NCBI GenBank assembly: GCA_964406575.1
Contig: CAYOSH010000021.1
Location: 1-64,000, forward strand
Length of the DNA stretch: 64,000 bases
Direction: 5' to 3'
From: WTAW01 sp964406575
Lineage (GTDB): Bacteria > Acidobacteriota > Aminicenantia > Aminicenantales > Aminicenantaceae
Part shown: one piece after another, positions 25,006-34,098 of the stretch
Numbering within the stretch: position 1 is the stretch's first letter
Layout of the letters: the number at the start of each line of letters is the position of its first letter
Made by a program: the position numbers and the translations under genes
The notes under the pieces: generated by a model
Databases searched by the model: none
Seen by the model: only the letters and a program-made list of their open reading frames with translations
Told to the model about the DNA's origin: nothing

Positions 25006-25215
25006 CATTTACCACTTATTCCCCCATTAGTCAAGACTCTATATTTCCTATAAATTCTATAGTCTATAAGTCCGGACAAGTTCGTTTTTCATGGGGATTG
25101 GATTTGCCACAGGATTGCAAACACACCCTCTACCGAATCATAAGGGCTGAGGGAATTGACTCATAGAACAAACATGACCCAGGCAGGCAGAAGAGACAGA
25201 ACGCCTAGCGAAAGA

Positions 25216-26541
25216 TCAGGATATTTCAGCCTTTACCTTCTCGAGGTCTATGATTCCCTCCAGAGCTCTGTCTCGAAAGATCGTCTCTTTCCGCTCCACT
25301 CCTGTCGAAACCATGGACACGTTGGTCTCCACAAGGTCCTCGATGCGTGCAATATAGTCTTTGAATTCCTTAGGGAGAACTTGAAATTCCGTCTTTTCCG
25401 CGACAGAGACATCCCATCCCTTATACGTCTCATAATGCGGTTCCACTTTTTCGAGGACCCAGCTTTCTGTAGGAAAATTCTTCAATAAGCTTCCTTTGTA
25501 TTTGTAACCCACGCAGATCAAAATCTCTCTAACCCCGTCCAGCACATCAGATTTGGTCAAGGCGAGGGATGATATTCCGTTCAATCGGCAGGCATAGGAA
25601 ACAGCTACAGCGTCGAACCATCCGCACCTCCGGGGACGGCCGGTGGTGGCACCATATTCATTTCCCTTCTTGAGAAGATACTGTCCCCACTCGTCGTGAA
25701 TTTCGACGGGAAAAGGGCCACCACCCACACGGGTCGTGTAGGCTTTGGCGACGCCGATCACCGCATCGATCTTGTCAGGGCTGACTCCCAATCCCGTACA
25801 CACTCCCCCGATAGAGGAATTCGATGCGGTCACAAAGGGATATGTTCCATGATCTATGTCCAACAATGTACCCTGAGCCCCTTCAAAAAGTACAGAGTGG
25901 CCGGCCTTGATGCGTTCATTCAGAAGAACAGAGACATCTTGGATGAACGGTTTGATCCTGAACGCATACTCCGCATATTCGTTAAAAATCTTCTCCGGAT
26001 CGAGCAACGGCGCTCCGAAATGGGCCAAAAAGATGTTCTCCTCAGCAACCTTCAGCTCAATTCTTTCTTTAAGTAGCGATTCATTCAGAAGATCGCCAAC
26101 CCTGATCCCGCAGCGAGCCACTTTGTCCACATAAGCGGGACCAATTCCCCTCATCGTTGTCCCGATCTTTTTATCCCCCATTCTCTCTTCGCGCACTTTC
26201 TCCACAGCAGAATGATAGGGCAGAATGAGATGTGCATTCTTGCTCACCGCAATGTTCTCACCCACATCCAATCCTAACTCCTGCAACTGAGAGATCTCTT
26301 CAAGAAACGCTTTTGGGTCGAAAACCACGCCGTTCCCTATCAAACAGAGCTTGTTTGAGTGGAGAATCCCAGATGGGACGAGATGGAGGATGATCTTTTG
26401 ACCGTTCACATAGACAGTGTGTCCCGCGTTATGTCCGCCCTGAAAACGAGCGATTATATCAAAGGAAGGAGTAATGAGGTCGACAATTTTCCCCTTGCCT
26501 TCATCGCCCCACTGCATACCAAGAACAACACAATTCGCCAT
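25216..26541 (-). CDS. purA: Adenylosuccinate synthetase PurA
   Basis: 441 residues. Makes adenylosuccinate from IMP, Asp and GTP; PurB (0.8 kb) then yields AMP. Family start VVLGMQWGDEGKGKIVD with the GTP loop, GGHNAGHTVYVNG, TTMRGIGPAYVDK, EGAQGTLLDIDHGTYPFVTASN, and the C-terminal base-binding TKSDVLDG. GAGGG lies 10 bases before the ATG. It stands alone between the H1-like gene and the porin, 86 bases from the latter. Confidence 0.97.
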   Translation of the reverse strand: MANCVVLGMQWGDEGKGKIVDLITPSFDIIARFQGGHNAGHTVYVNGQKIILHLVPSGILHSNKLCLIGNGVVFDPKAFLEEISQLQELGLDVGENIAVSKNAHLILPYHSAVEKVREERMGDKKIGTTMRGIGPAYVDKVARCGIRVGDLLNESLLKERIELKVAEENIFLAHFGAPLLDPEKIFNEYAEYAFRIKPFIQDVSVLLNERIKAGHSVLFEGAQGTLLDIDHGTYPFVTASNSSIGGVCTGLGVSPDKIDAVIGVAKAYTTRVGGGPFPVEIHDEWGQYLLKKGNEYGATTGRPRRCGWFDAVAVSYACRLNGISSLALTKSDVLDGVREILICVGYKYKGSLLKNFPTESWVLEKVEPHYETYKGWDVSVAEKTEFQVLPKEFKDYIARIEDLVETNVSMVSTGVERKETIFRDRALEGIIDLEKVKAEIS

Positions 26542-26627
26542 ATATATCCCTCAATAGGTTATTTTATTTTGTCACGAAAAAACCAGTGAGTCTTGAATTT
26601 TATCAGAAGTCCGATAGATTCACAAGT

Positions 26628-27644
26628 TTAAAAACTCACGGCCACCTGGAGCAAAAGCACATCGTTCTTTTTTTCGAATTCCTTTTCCCGGTTAAACTGA
26701 TATTCCAGCTTGAAAAACGCTGTTTGGGCAAGGTTATAAACCGCTCCCAGAGTCCATCGTTCTCGATTCTCAGAAATCCCCAATCCAGAAAAACCGGGAT
26801 AAAAAAAACCAGCCCCGTGGAAAGGATCTTCATAGTCATAATGCTGATAACTCACCACAGGCCAGACATTTTGGATATTAAACGTCAATAGAGCGAAATA
26901 CCCTTCGCCGGAGCCGTTCGCATAATCAGCGGGATTTTCATTATCGGCCCAGGTGTATTCGCCTTTCAGCTGGTAGTTCGGACTGATCAACGAGACATCC
27001 AGGCATTGGAGCACCAAGTCTCGACTGTTGGTATCATCATATTTTCCTCTGTAGTGAGAGTACCCCACCTCAAACCTTTGATCGACATTCCAAGCCACTC
27101 TCCCCCCAAAAGCCTTATCTTTGTTGTTATCCTTAAACTGTTGCCCTTCATTCAGCCAGTTTTTCTCTGCAAGGCCATTTCCCACATAGACGGAATACAG
27201 CAAGCCGGCGATCGTTCCATAAAGCTGGACTCCCATATCTCGCCACATGGCGGGGTAAAAATACTCCACGTTCATCGGGGGTTCGACAAGAAATGTCTGA
27301 TACGCGCGATTGTTTTCGTTGTATCTTCCAAAGGGCACAAGATAGAGTCCCAGTTTAAAGTTGAACGCATTGGAAGTGGAAAACTCCATCAGCGCTTGAT
27401 TCAATTCCACTTGTGCATCCTGCTGAAGCATTACTTCGGCTGTATAGTTGATTTTGGCAGCGATCAGTCCCGAAAAAATGAGCCCCAGCTTGGGATCCTG
27501 GAGTGTTCGATAAGGATCGCCACTCTCATCCTGTCCATCCATGTAATCAACGGACAGATAGCCGTTTATCTTGAGTTGATTATTTTGAGCAAAAACGAGA
27601 GAAGCGCCAAAAAACAGGAGGACAAATAGAGCAAATTTTTTCAT
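26628..27644 (-). CDS. Porin-like outer-membrane barrel (OprP/phosphate-porin type)
   Basis: 338 residues from ATG 27644, with a signal peptide (KKFALFVLLFFGASLVFA, cut before QNNQ). The mature part has alternating strand patterns, many Tyr/Trp and a terminal Phe (LLLQVAVSF), as in 14-18-strand porins. The ATG overlaps the stop of the upstream reductase (ATGA), so it is translated with the rubredoxin-linked genes. Solute unknown; coupling a porin to an oxygen-defence operon is unusual. Confidence 0.75.
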   Translation of the reverse strand: MKKFALFVLLFFGASLVFAQNNQLKINGYLSVDYMDGQDESGDPYRTLQDPKLGLIFSGLIAAKINYTAEVMLQQDAQVELNQALMEFSTSNAFNFKLGLYLVPFGRYNENNRAYQTFLVEPPMNVEYFYPAMWRDMGVQLYGTIAGLLYSVYVGNGLAEKNWLNEGQQFKDNNKDKAFGGRVAWNVDQRFEVGYSHYRGKYDDTNSRDLVLQCLDVSLISPNYQLKGEYTWADNENPADYANGSGEGYFALLTFNIQNVWPVVSYQHYDYEDPFHGAGFFYPGFSGLGISENRERWTLGAVYNLAQTAFFKLEYQFNREKEFEKKNDVLLLQVAVSF

Positions 27645-28843
27645 ATCACAGAAAAGTCGAAATCGTCTTCCAAGATGGTATTTTTCCACTTGCTCACATC
27701 GGCTTTCTGGCCAATGATGCGCGTTATTTGATTTACGCCATTCTTGGTCCCCATCCAGATAGCTCCAACAATGACTCCATCCTGAAGGACGATCTTTTTG
27801 TATATCCCCTCTTCTTTGATCTCCTTCCTGAGTTCCTCGAACTTTCCCTTTTCCGGGTTCACCACGCCGACGGAGGCAAGATGAATACCTACGACTTTGA
27901 GCGTATTCGAAGGGATAGTGCCCAAATACTTTTTTCTCTGGCCGATGACATTATGGGCCGCTGACCGAGCCTGTTCGAATGAAGCCGGGATAATCCCATA
28001 AACCCTGTCTTTGTGTTGCACGACATCGCCCACCCCATATATCGAGGGATCACTGGTCTGAAGATAATCATCAACGACCAAACCTCGATCCGTTTCCAAA
28101 CCTGCATCTCGGACTAATGCAATGTCCGGTCTTGACCCTGCTGCAACCAAGGCCATATCTGCGTCCCATTCATCGTTTCCCTTGAATCTCAAACCACGCA
28201 CTTCGTCCTTTCCTAGGAACGCCTCTGTAGCCGTGCCGACTCTCACCTTGATTCCCATCCTCTCGATCTGGTGTTGGAGGATAGAAGCGCCTTCCACATC
28301 CAGTTGTCGAGGCAACAAGCGGTCGAAGAATTCGACCACTTTAACCTGAGCGCCTTTTGTCATGAGGGCTCTGGCGATCTCTAGCCCCAAGAGCCCCCCG
28401 CCAATCACCGCGACATTCGGATGGTTCTCCAGATATTCCAAAATCTTGTAGGCATCATCTATACTCCAGAGCGTGAAGATCCCCTTTTTTTCTGTTCCTT
28501 GGAAAGGAGGGACAAAAGAAAAAGACCCGTTGGCAATGATAAGTCTGTCATATTTCTCCCTTTTTCCATGACCGAGCTCTATTTGCCGGGATCCAGGGAG
28601 TATTTTTTTTACAGGTTCAGAGAGATGGATACGGATGTTCTGTTTCGTGTACCAATCCTCAGCAAAAGCAAACAATCTTTCGTGGGGAATCCGTTCAGCA
28701 AGGAAATCGATCAGGTTCGGTCGAGGGTAATAGTGGTATCTCTCCTTGGCAAATACATCGATTTCCACATCGTGATCGATTTCCCTTAGAGTTTTGGCAA
28801 AGATGATACCGGATATACCATTCCCTAAAACAACGACCCGCAT
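27641..28843 (-). CDS. NAD(P)H:rubredoxin oxidoreductase-type FAD protein
   Basis: 400 residues, two-dinucleotide-domain flavoprotein. FAD motif RVVVLGNGISGIIFAKTL at the start, NAD motif VAVIGGGLLGLEIARALMTKGAQVKVVE near residue 145, and the late FAD block IYGVGDVVQ near 275. The C-terminal 90 residues resemble the rubredoxin-reductase closing domain. Rubredoxin is the next gene upstream (24 bases), so electron transfer NADH to rubredoxin to the ferritin-like protein is the natural reading. Confidence 0.88.
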   Translation of the reverse strand: MRVVVLGNGISGIIFAKTLREIDHDVEIDVFAKERYHYYPRPNLIDFLAERIPHERLFAFAEDWYTKQNIRIHLSEPVKKILPGSRQIELGHGKREKYDRLIIANGSFSFVPPFQGTEKKGIFTLWSIDDAYKILEYLENHPNVAVIGGGLLGLEIARALMTKGAQVKVVEFFDRLLPRQLDVEGASILQHQIERMGIKVRVGTATEAFLGKDEVRGLRFKGNDEWDADMALVAAGSRPDIALVRDAGLETDRGLVVDDYLQTSDPSIYGVGDVVQHKDRVYGIIPASFEQARSAAHNVIGQRKKYLGTIPSNTLKVVGIHLASVGVVNPEKGKFEELRKEIKEEGIYKKIVLQDGVIVGAIWMGTKNGVNQITRIIGQKADVSKWKNTILEDDFDFSVI

Positions 28844-28867
28844 TTGCTTAATGCCTCCTGAGAAGGC

Positions 28868-29029
28868 TTAGGCCATCTTTTGAAAAAATTCTTTTCCCAC
28901 GCCGCATTGGGGGCAAACCCAGTCATCAGGCAAATCCTCGAACGCCGTCCCTGGCTCAATGCCATTGTCCGGGTCGCCCTTTTCAGGGTCATAAATATAA
29001 CCGCAAGCTGTACATTCCCATTTTTCCAT
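28868..29029 (-). CDS. Rubredoxin
   Basis: 53 residues, classic rubredoxin: CTACGYIYDPEKGDPDNGI...LPDDWVCPQCGVGKEFF, with both CxxC iron-binding pairs and the conserved Trp. GGGAG 8 bases before the ATG. Small acidic one-electron carrier. It sits between the rubredoxin reductase and the ferritin-like gene in one minus-strand operon. Confidence 0.97.
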   Translation of the reverse strand: MEKWECTACGYIYDPEKGDPDNGIEPGTAFEDLPDDWVCPQCGVGKEFFQKMA

Positions 29030-29065
29030 CACAATTCTCCCTTCTATGTATCAAATCTTAGTCAA

Positions 29066-29518
29066 TCAGTCCCACTCAAGGACATGTTCATCATATTCTT
29101 TTTCCAACCTCAGTTTGTGCGTTTTTTCCTGTTGGACGAGGAATTGGAACAATTTTTTCAGCTCCTCATCATCTGCGTTGCTTTCCAGGTTGGTATAGAG
29201 TTCCACCGCTTCTTGTTCCTTTTTCGCTGCAAAAATAAGAAGATCTTGAAAATTCATATCCTCTGTTGGCGATTCCTCGACCAAGTAATCTGTGATTTTC
29301 AGGTCGGGGACTTTTTTGATTTCAAAGGACTCGATCTTTTGAGCAGTGATCCCTTCAAGCAATTTCTTATGATTCCTCTCCTCTTCCTGAAGCTCGATCA
29401 AAAGCTCTTTCAAACCAGGAGCTTTTGTCCTCTCGCTCATTGTCCCATACGCAGCGATGGCTTTCTCCTCCCTCGAAATTGCAAAATTTAAAATGTCTTG
29501 AAAGTCCGGTAGATCCAT
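29066..29518 (-). CDS. Rubrerythrin-like ferritin-fold di-iron protein
   Basis: 150 residues, two-helix repeats forming a four-helix bundle. Each half has an ExxH (EERNH near residue 46, QEKTH near 132) and an upstream Glu (SREEKAIAAY; KKEQEAVELY), as in rubrerythrin or ferritin-like peroxidases. It lacks the C-terminal rubredoxin domain, but a separate rubredoxin is encoded just downstream. Probable role: reduction of peroxide in this anaerobe. ATG at 29518 with AGGAG; an earlier in-frame start at 29587 is inside the promoter region. Confidence 0.9.
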   Translation of the reverse strand: MDLPDFQDILNFAISREEKAIAAYGTMSERTKAPGLKELLIELQEEERNHKKLLEGITAQKIESFEIKKVPDLKITDYLVEESPTEDMNFQDLLIFAAKKEQEAVELYTNLESNADDEELKKLFQFLVQQEKTHKLRLEKEYDEHVLEWD

Positions 29519-29554
29519 GATCACTCCTGTTAAGCTTATGTTAAACGGGACACT

Positions 29555-29583
29555 ATTATAATGAATCGCTTTCATGGTTGCAA
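29555..29583 (-). promoter_or_regulatory. Promoter of the rubrerythrin-rubredoxin operon
   Basis: Minus strand TTGCAA (29583-29578), 17 bases, perfect TATAAT (29560-29555). Start point near 29548 leaves a 30-base leader with AGGAG. Drives four genes down to the porin. Confidence 0.65.
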
Positions 29584-29619
29584 TCACTTATTGCCTTCTG
29601 TAAGCCTCGCCAAATCCGT

Positions 29620-29668
29620 GATAACGTGATAACTCAAAAGCGTTATCGAGTGATCAGATGATGTGACG
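29620..29668. repeat. Short intergenic repeat, copy A (with hairpin)
   Basis: Contains GATAACG...CGTTATC (29620-29626 with 29641-29647) and then GAGTGATCAGAT. From ACTCAA at 29632 to 29668 it matches copy B (31560-31596) at about 29 of 37 positions with no gap. It lies between mutM and the rubrerythrin promoter. Function unknown. Confidence 0.5.
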
Positions 29669-29813
29669 AGGAGGGAATTGGATTTGTGAGAGCAAGGCGC
29701 TGTCTATCAAGGCCATAGGATCGTTGTTGAGGGATTTTTGGCGAAGAGAGATAGGGTCACTCATCAATACGATCTGCGGTTTTTTCTATTTTTGCTTTTG
29801 TTTGTCCGTTCTT

Positions 29814-30644
29814 CTATGAATGAGGCAGGGGCTGGCAGCGAGAGCAAATAAAAGTGCTTCTTCCGTTGATAAGGAACCGATGAATAGTGTTTCCACAGGC
29901 TAAACAAGGCGAAGAATTCCTTCTGTAAACAGAATGATTGGTTTGGAATTTTCCTTTCTGGCCTTCAGCATCTACAAAGTCTTGGATCGATGATCCTCTG
30001 CATTCAATAGCATCGTGCAAAACCTTCCTCATAGACTTCCACACTCTCTTCAGATCTCCTTCCGAAAGCGAGACTGCAGATGAACAAGGATGAATGTTTG
30101 CCCGAAAAAGAATTTCATTCGCATATATATTTCCAATCCCAGCGATGATGTTCTGATTCAAGAGCAAGCTTTTGATTCTCCCCCTCCTGCTTTGTAAAAG
30201 CTCGACAAAACGACCGGACTCTATCTTCAATGCATCTGGCCCCAGATCTTTCAGATAAGACGATAAAGAAGGATTCGACGTAGGAACCGCTGCTAAAAAA
30301 CCGAATTTCCGAACATCGCGAAATCGCAACTCCCGAGCATTCCCTTCAAAGGAAATACACAAATGCATATGTTTGTCCAATGGATCCGGATGGTGACATA
30401 AAATAAGCTGGCCAGTCATTTTAAGGTGAAACAGAAGACTCCACGCGCCTTCGATCTTTATCAGAATCATTTTGCCTCTTCTCTGGACCAGTCGAATCCT
30501 CTGTTTTTCGAGGCTTTGCAAATCAGCATTTCTGTCATGCCTTAAAATCGCCGGATAAAAGACCTTGAACGACCCGATTGTTAAGCCACGAATCTTTGGG
30601 TTCAGACTTCGTGCGATCACTTCAGCCTCAGGCAATTCCGGCAT
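29814..30644 (-). CDS. mutM: Formamidopyrimidine-DNA glycosylase MutM/Fpg
   Basis: 276 residues. Starts MPELPEAEVIARSL, with catalytic Pro2 and Glu3 intact; the Lys of the HLKMTGQL block is present; the H2TH segment QNIIAGIGNIYANEILF and the C-terminal zinc finger CLACGNTIHRF...STFICSRCQ complete it. Removes 8-oxoguanine and cleaves the strand. Monocistronic as far as seen. Together with nth and endonuclease V it gives this window three DNA base-repair nucleases. Confidence 0.97.
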   Translation of the reverse strand: MPELPEAEVIARSLNPKIRGLTIGSFKVFYPAILRHDRNADLQSLEKQRIRLVQRRGKMILIKIEGAWSLLFHLKMTGQLILCHHPDPLDKHMHLCISFEGNARELRFRDVRKFGFLAAVPTSNPSLSSYLKDLGPDALKIESGRFVELLQSRRGRIKSLLLNQNIIAGIGNIYANEILFRANIHPCSSAVSLSEGDLKRVWKSMRKVLHDAIECRGSSIQDFVDAEGQKGKFQTNHSVYRRNSSPCLACGNTIHRFLINGRSTFICSRCQPLPHS

Positions 30645-30886
30645 GATTTATCCTGATCTTTTTTTTCCTCTCCTGTTTGTTCTCAATTTATCCGTTGGAT
30701 ATAAGAGAAAAAAAACATTCTATCACGGATCAAAAGTGATACCCACAGAAAAATCCTCGATTGGGAAACCTGACTCTTTCCATTTAACACACCAGCCCAG
30801 ATCACAATCGATCCGCGATTACAAGTAGAGCTGGATTGGCTTGACCTTGCATTTTCATGCGGATTCGATTATCATCTTTTTCTCAA

Positions 30887-31255
30887 ATGAAAATTAAAGC
30901 CATCTACTGTCTCATCTTAGGCTGGTTCGTTCCAGGCCTAGGGCACGTGGTATTAAAACGATACGGACGAGGTCTGATCTTCTTCGTCTGCATCTCCTGC
31001 ATGGCCGCTCTCGGGCTTCTCATGGGGGGTAAGATCTACTCCTTTCAGACAGAAAATCCTTTGACCATCCTCGCTTTTTTCTCTGACATAGGATTTGGAT
31101 CTCTTTATTTCCTATCGAAGATCATCTCCATCGGTCTCGGGGACCTGAAGGTTATGACCTTTGAATTCGGCACAGCTTATATCGCGGGTGCAGGTCTTTT
31201 GAACTATCTTGTTGCCTTAGATGCCTTTGATATCGCCTCGGGGAAGAAAAAATGA
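30887..31255 (+). CDS. Small polytopic membrane protein, function unknown
   Basis: 122 residues from ATG 30887 (132 if from 30857). Three to four hydrophobic segments; the opening ILGWFVPGLGHVVLKRYGRGLIFF resembles small uncharacterised families such as DUF6677, which I name with caution. No good ribosome site before either ATG. Its TGA overlaps the ATG of the next small gene (ATGA), so the two are co-translated. The gap 30645-30886 on its left shows nothing recognisable. Confidence 0.65.
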   Translation: MKIKAIYCLILGWFVPGLGHVVLKRYGRGLIFFVCISCMAALGLLMGGKIYSFQTENPLTILAFFSDIGFGSLYFLSKIISIGLGDLKVMTFEFGTAYIAGAGLLNYLVALDAFDIASGKKK

Positions 31256-31428
31256 TCTTGAAAAGCCACATTATTTCGATGGCCCTCTACGCATTGTTTG
31301 TCTGTGTAGTCCTGGCGCTCATAAGAAGAGACGATAGAAAAACCCAGATCAAATACGCCTTATCTCTTTTTATCATCATGGTCGTCGGTTCCATCATTTT
31401 CGGCTGGTTCATGTTCCTTTTTATTTAA
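31252..31428 (+). CDS. 58-residue membrane protein with two predicted helices
   Basis: Start overlaps the preceding stop (ATGA at 31252-31255). Two hydrophobic stretches (about residues 5-23 and 37-57) are separated by the very charged loop IRRDDRKTQIK, a helical hairpin. The overlap and hydrophobicity argue for a real gene. Function unknown; a partner of the upstream membrane protein is plausible. Confidence 0.65.
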   Translation: MILKSHIISMALYALFVCVVLALIRRDDRKTQIKYALSLFIIMVVGSIIFGWFMFLFI

Positions 31429-31559
31429 TCCTCCTCCCTAAATAAGATTTCTTTCTCTTTCCAGTCGTATGCTCTATTTCCGAGGACCTTTGACTTCCGA
31501 TGGCTACACAAAAGAGCAGCGCCTATCCTATGCATATCCAAATCCATGAAGACATGAAT

Positions 31560-31609
31560 ACTCAATGGCCTTTTTGAGTGATCAGATTGTGTGATGGAGA
31601 AAACCGTTT
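31560..31609. repeat. Short intergenic repeat, copy B
   Basis: Hairpin ACTCAA (31560-31565) with TTGAGT (31574-31579), then ATCAGATTGTGTGATGG to 31609. The part 31581-31609 matches copy C (61899-61927) at 27 of 29 bases; the left part matches copy A. It lies in the 31429-31701 gap, where I see nothing else. Confidence 0.6.
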
Positions 31610-31701
31610 TTAGAAATCACCAATCTGTTCATCTTCATCATCACTTCATTTATTCCGGATTTTGAAATGCTATCCCCTGCCTATGAAACGGAAAATCGAT
31701 G

Positions 31702-31710
31702 TGTTATAAT
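31702..31710 (+). promoter_or_regulatory. Extended -10 promoter before ftsE
   Basis: TGTTATAAT: a perfect TATAAT (31705-31710) with the TG extension, 88 bases before the ftsE ATG. The -35 region is poor, as extended -10 promoters allow. The leader 31715-31797 has CCAGAGGGACCAGAAAGACC repeats of no known meaning. Confidence 0.5.
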
Positions 31711-31797
31711 CTTTCTCCACTCTGTTAATCCGTATCACCCGGTGCACCGACACAACAACACGGACCAGAGGGACCAGAAAGACCGAACAGGCTGAAA

Positions 31798-32463
31798 ATG
31801 ATCGAGTTATACCATATCTGGAAGCAGTATCAAAAGGCACAGTGGGCCCTCTCGGATATCACCTTTCACGTAGAGAAGGGGGATTTCTGTTTTATCACAG
31901 GACCGAGCGGATCCGGAAAGACCACGCTCCTCAAGATTATGTATCGCCAGATTTTTCCTACCGAAGGACAGATTGTGATCGACAACAGAAACATCCTCAA
32001 AATCTCAGATCATAAGATCTATCAATTGCGGCGGTCCATGGGAATCGTCTTCCAAGATTTTCGTCTGGTTTTTCATAAAAAAGTGTTCGAGAACGTGGCT
32101 GTTGTCCTTCAGGTGCTGGGGATCCCGAGGAAGGAGGTCAGAAGACGAGCTTTCAATGCGTTGAGAATGGTCAATTTGCATAACAAAATGTGGGAATACC
32201 CCGCCCATTTATCCTACGGGGAACAGCAGCGTGTAGCGATCGCACGGGCGGTCGTCAACAGCCCCAAGATCATCTTGGCGGATGAGCCAACAGGAAACCT
32301 GGATACAGAGTTGGCCTTTGAGATCATGAGCCTGTTCAAAGAGATCAATAAAAAAGGAGCGACGGTTATCATCTGTACCCATGACAGAGAACTCATTAGA
32401 AACTTCGGACAAAAAATATTGTTCCTGTATAAGGGAAAATTGCTGAGAAAGGAATTACTCTAA
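31798..32463 (+). CDS. ftsE: Cell-division ABC protein FtsE
   Basis: 221 residues. Walker A GPSGSGKT near residue 36, signature LSYGEQQRVAIARAV near 138, Walker B IILADEPTGNLD and switch His in CTHDREL. FtsE with FtsX regulates septal peptidoglycan hydrolases at the divisome. The next gene is ftsX, whose frame touches the ftsE stop, so the pair is coupled. Confidence 0.95.
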   Translation: MIELYHIWKQYQKAQWALSDITFHVEKGDFCFITGPSGSGKTTLLKIMYRQIFPTEGQIVIDNRNILKISDHKIYQLRRSMGIVFQDFRLVFHKKVFENVAVVLQVLGIPRKEVRRRAFNALRMVNLHNKMWEYPAHLSYGEQQRVAIARAVVNSPKIILADEPTGNLDTELAFEIMSLFKEINKKGATVIICTHDRELIRNFGQKILFLYKGKLLRKELL

Positions 32464-32507
32464 TTTTTCAAAAGCTGAAATACTTTATCACGGAGACCCT
32501 GAACAAC

Positions 32508-33359
32508 ATGTGGCAATTCAGGGTGCGCAATTTTTTCTCGATAACGATCATCTGTCTGACCTTTCTGACCGTAGGGATCTTCCTGGCTCTCGCCAATAAC
32601 CTTGAATATATGGCCGAGCGAATCTCCAACAACATGGCAGCCGTTTTTTTTCTAGATAAAAATATCTCCGAAGGAGAGCTCGACGCCATTAAAGCAGAAT
32701 TAAAGAAGTCTCCGCTGGTGCTCGAAACAACATTTGTGAGCGCGGAGGAAGCCGTGGACAAATTCAGAGAAAAGTTTCCCGAACTCCAGGGGATCATCGA
32801 AAACCTGAAGATGAACCCGTTTCCTCCTTCCTTAGAGACAACTTTCAGCGAGAAGACAATCACATTCAGAGAAGCCTCGGGTCTCATCCGCCGGATCACA
32901 AACATGCCTGGAGTGGAGGATGTGCAATTCAATCAAGATTGGGTCGATCGCATGCATTCCTTCTCCAGGCTGGCCAAAGCGATCGGCTTTTTTCTCGGTG
33001 GAATTCTGATCCTGGCATCCTTTTTCATAATCTCGAATGTGATTAAATTAAACGTCTTCGCAAGGAAGGACGAAATCGAGATTCTCCGGCTCGTAGGAGG
33101 AACAAACTCTTTTATCCGGGTTCCATACCTACTCGAGGGAATAACGTTGGGCGTAATTGGGGCGTTGGTCTCTCTTTTTCTTCTATTTCTCTTGATAAAC
33201 TCGATCCCTATTTATCTGGGATCCCGGCTCGGAGTTCTGAACGAACTCATCAATTTCCGGTATCTCTCGCTTGCCCAATCCATCACGCTCATTACTGAGG
33301 GAGGTATTATCGGTTTCCTGGGTAGCTTCAGCTCTCTAGCCCGCTTCCTCAAGACGTAA
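32508..33359 (+). CDS. ftsX: Cell-division ABC membrane protein FtsX
   Basis: 283 residues from the first ATG. One membrane helix near the N-terminus, an extracytoplasmic domain (about residues 35-150), and three helices from residue 158 on, with the FtsX-type ARKDEIEILRLVGGTNSFIRVPYLLEG loop. The reading frame stays open upstream to the ftsE stop and encodes LKYFITETLNN, matching the usual FtsX start. An ATT at 32463 has AAAGGA 9 bases before it, so the true start may be this rare codon, giving 298 residues. ATG 32508 has GGAG only 12 bases upstream. Confidence 0.92.
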   Translation: MWQFRVRNFFSITIICLTFLTVGIFLALANNLEYMAERISNNMAAVFFLDKNISEGELDAIKAELKKSPLVLETTFVSAEEAVDKFREKFPELQGIIENLKMNPFPPSLETTFSEKTITFREASGLIRRITNMPGVEDVQFNQDWVDRMHSFSRLAKAIGFFLGGILILASFFIISNVIKLNVFARKDEIEILRLVGGTNSFIRVPYLLEGITLGVIGALVSLFLLFLLINSIPIYLGSRLGVLNELINFRYLSLAQSITLITEGGIIGFLGSFSSLARFLKT

Positions 33360-33381
33360 CACACATAACCAAATCCCCGTT

Positions 33382-34026
33382 CTAAGCCCCATTAAAAAGC
33401 TGTGACGCGAGGTGGTGTGCCATGCGGAGGGGCTCGGGAATCCGGTATTGTGAATACTTGAGCACGAGTTCTTTCGAAACTTGGAAATCGATCTTGTTCC
33501 CTGGGGAGACAAAAACAGGCTGGGTTCCTTCCCGGGTGCGCAAGCAATATCCGACTTTCTCACCATCGGCGTTTACCAGATCAGAGCAGTCTCCCCTCTC
33601 CTCACCCGGAGGTTGAAAGGGGAAAAACGAATTTTTTGCACACCCGATTGTACTGATTTTAAGAATCACTCCAATATAGGACGCCAATCCCATTTTTCTA
33701 GGGTGAGCGATTCCATTCCCGTCAAAAATCGTCACATCGGGTTTTTTATAAAGTGTCTGAAATGCTTTGAGAAATACGGGCCCCTCACGGAAACTTAAAA
33801 ATCCGGGCACATAGGGGATGGGGACATCACACACTTCCTTCCCTACTTCGACAATGAGGAATTCCGGCATTTTATAAACAACAACAACAATCCCGATCCT
33901 TCTTTGATCCTCATCATAGCTCGCATCCACACCTCCCACCAGCTGGATTTCACGTTCCTCCCAGGAGAGGTCCAGCTTAGAAGACATTCTCTTCTGGGTT
34001 TCTGCAGCTTTCTTGAAATCGAACAA
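33382..34026 (-). CDS. nfi: Endonuclease V (deoxyinosine 3'-endonuclease)
   Basis: 214 residues. Incises DNA (or RNA) next to inosine. Seen: GGVDASYD with the metal Asp, YVPGFLSFREGP with the wedge Tyr-x-Pro-Gly, and the core DGNGIAHPRKMGLASYIGV. Start is TTG at 34026 with GAG 8 bases before; no ATG fits the conserved N-terminal part. Tail to tail with ftsX across a 22-base gap. A TATACT 20 bases upstream may be its -10. Confidence 0.94.
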   Translation of the reverse strand: MFDFKKAAETQKRMSSKLDLSWEEREIQLVGGVDASYDEDQRRIGIVVVVYKMPEFLIVEVGKEVCDVPIPYVPGFLSFREGPVFLKAFQTLYKKPDVTIFDGNGIAHPRKMGLASYIGVILKISTIGCAKNSFFPFQPPGEERGDCSDLVNADGEKVGYCLRTREGTQPVFVSPGNKIDFQVSKELVLKYSQYRIPEPLRMAHHLASQLFNGA

Positions 34027-34098
34027 TTCGTTTCTCGTCGATTAGAGTATACACAAATAGGAATATCCATGAAACTATCTTTGACTTTTTTGTGCTAG

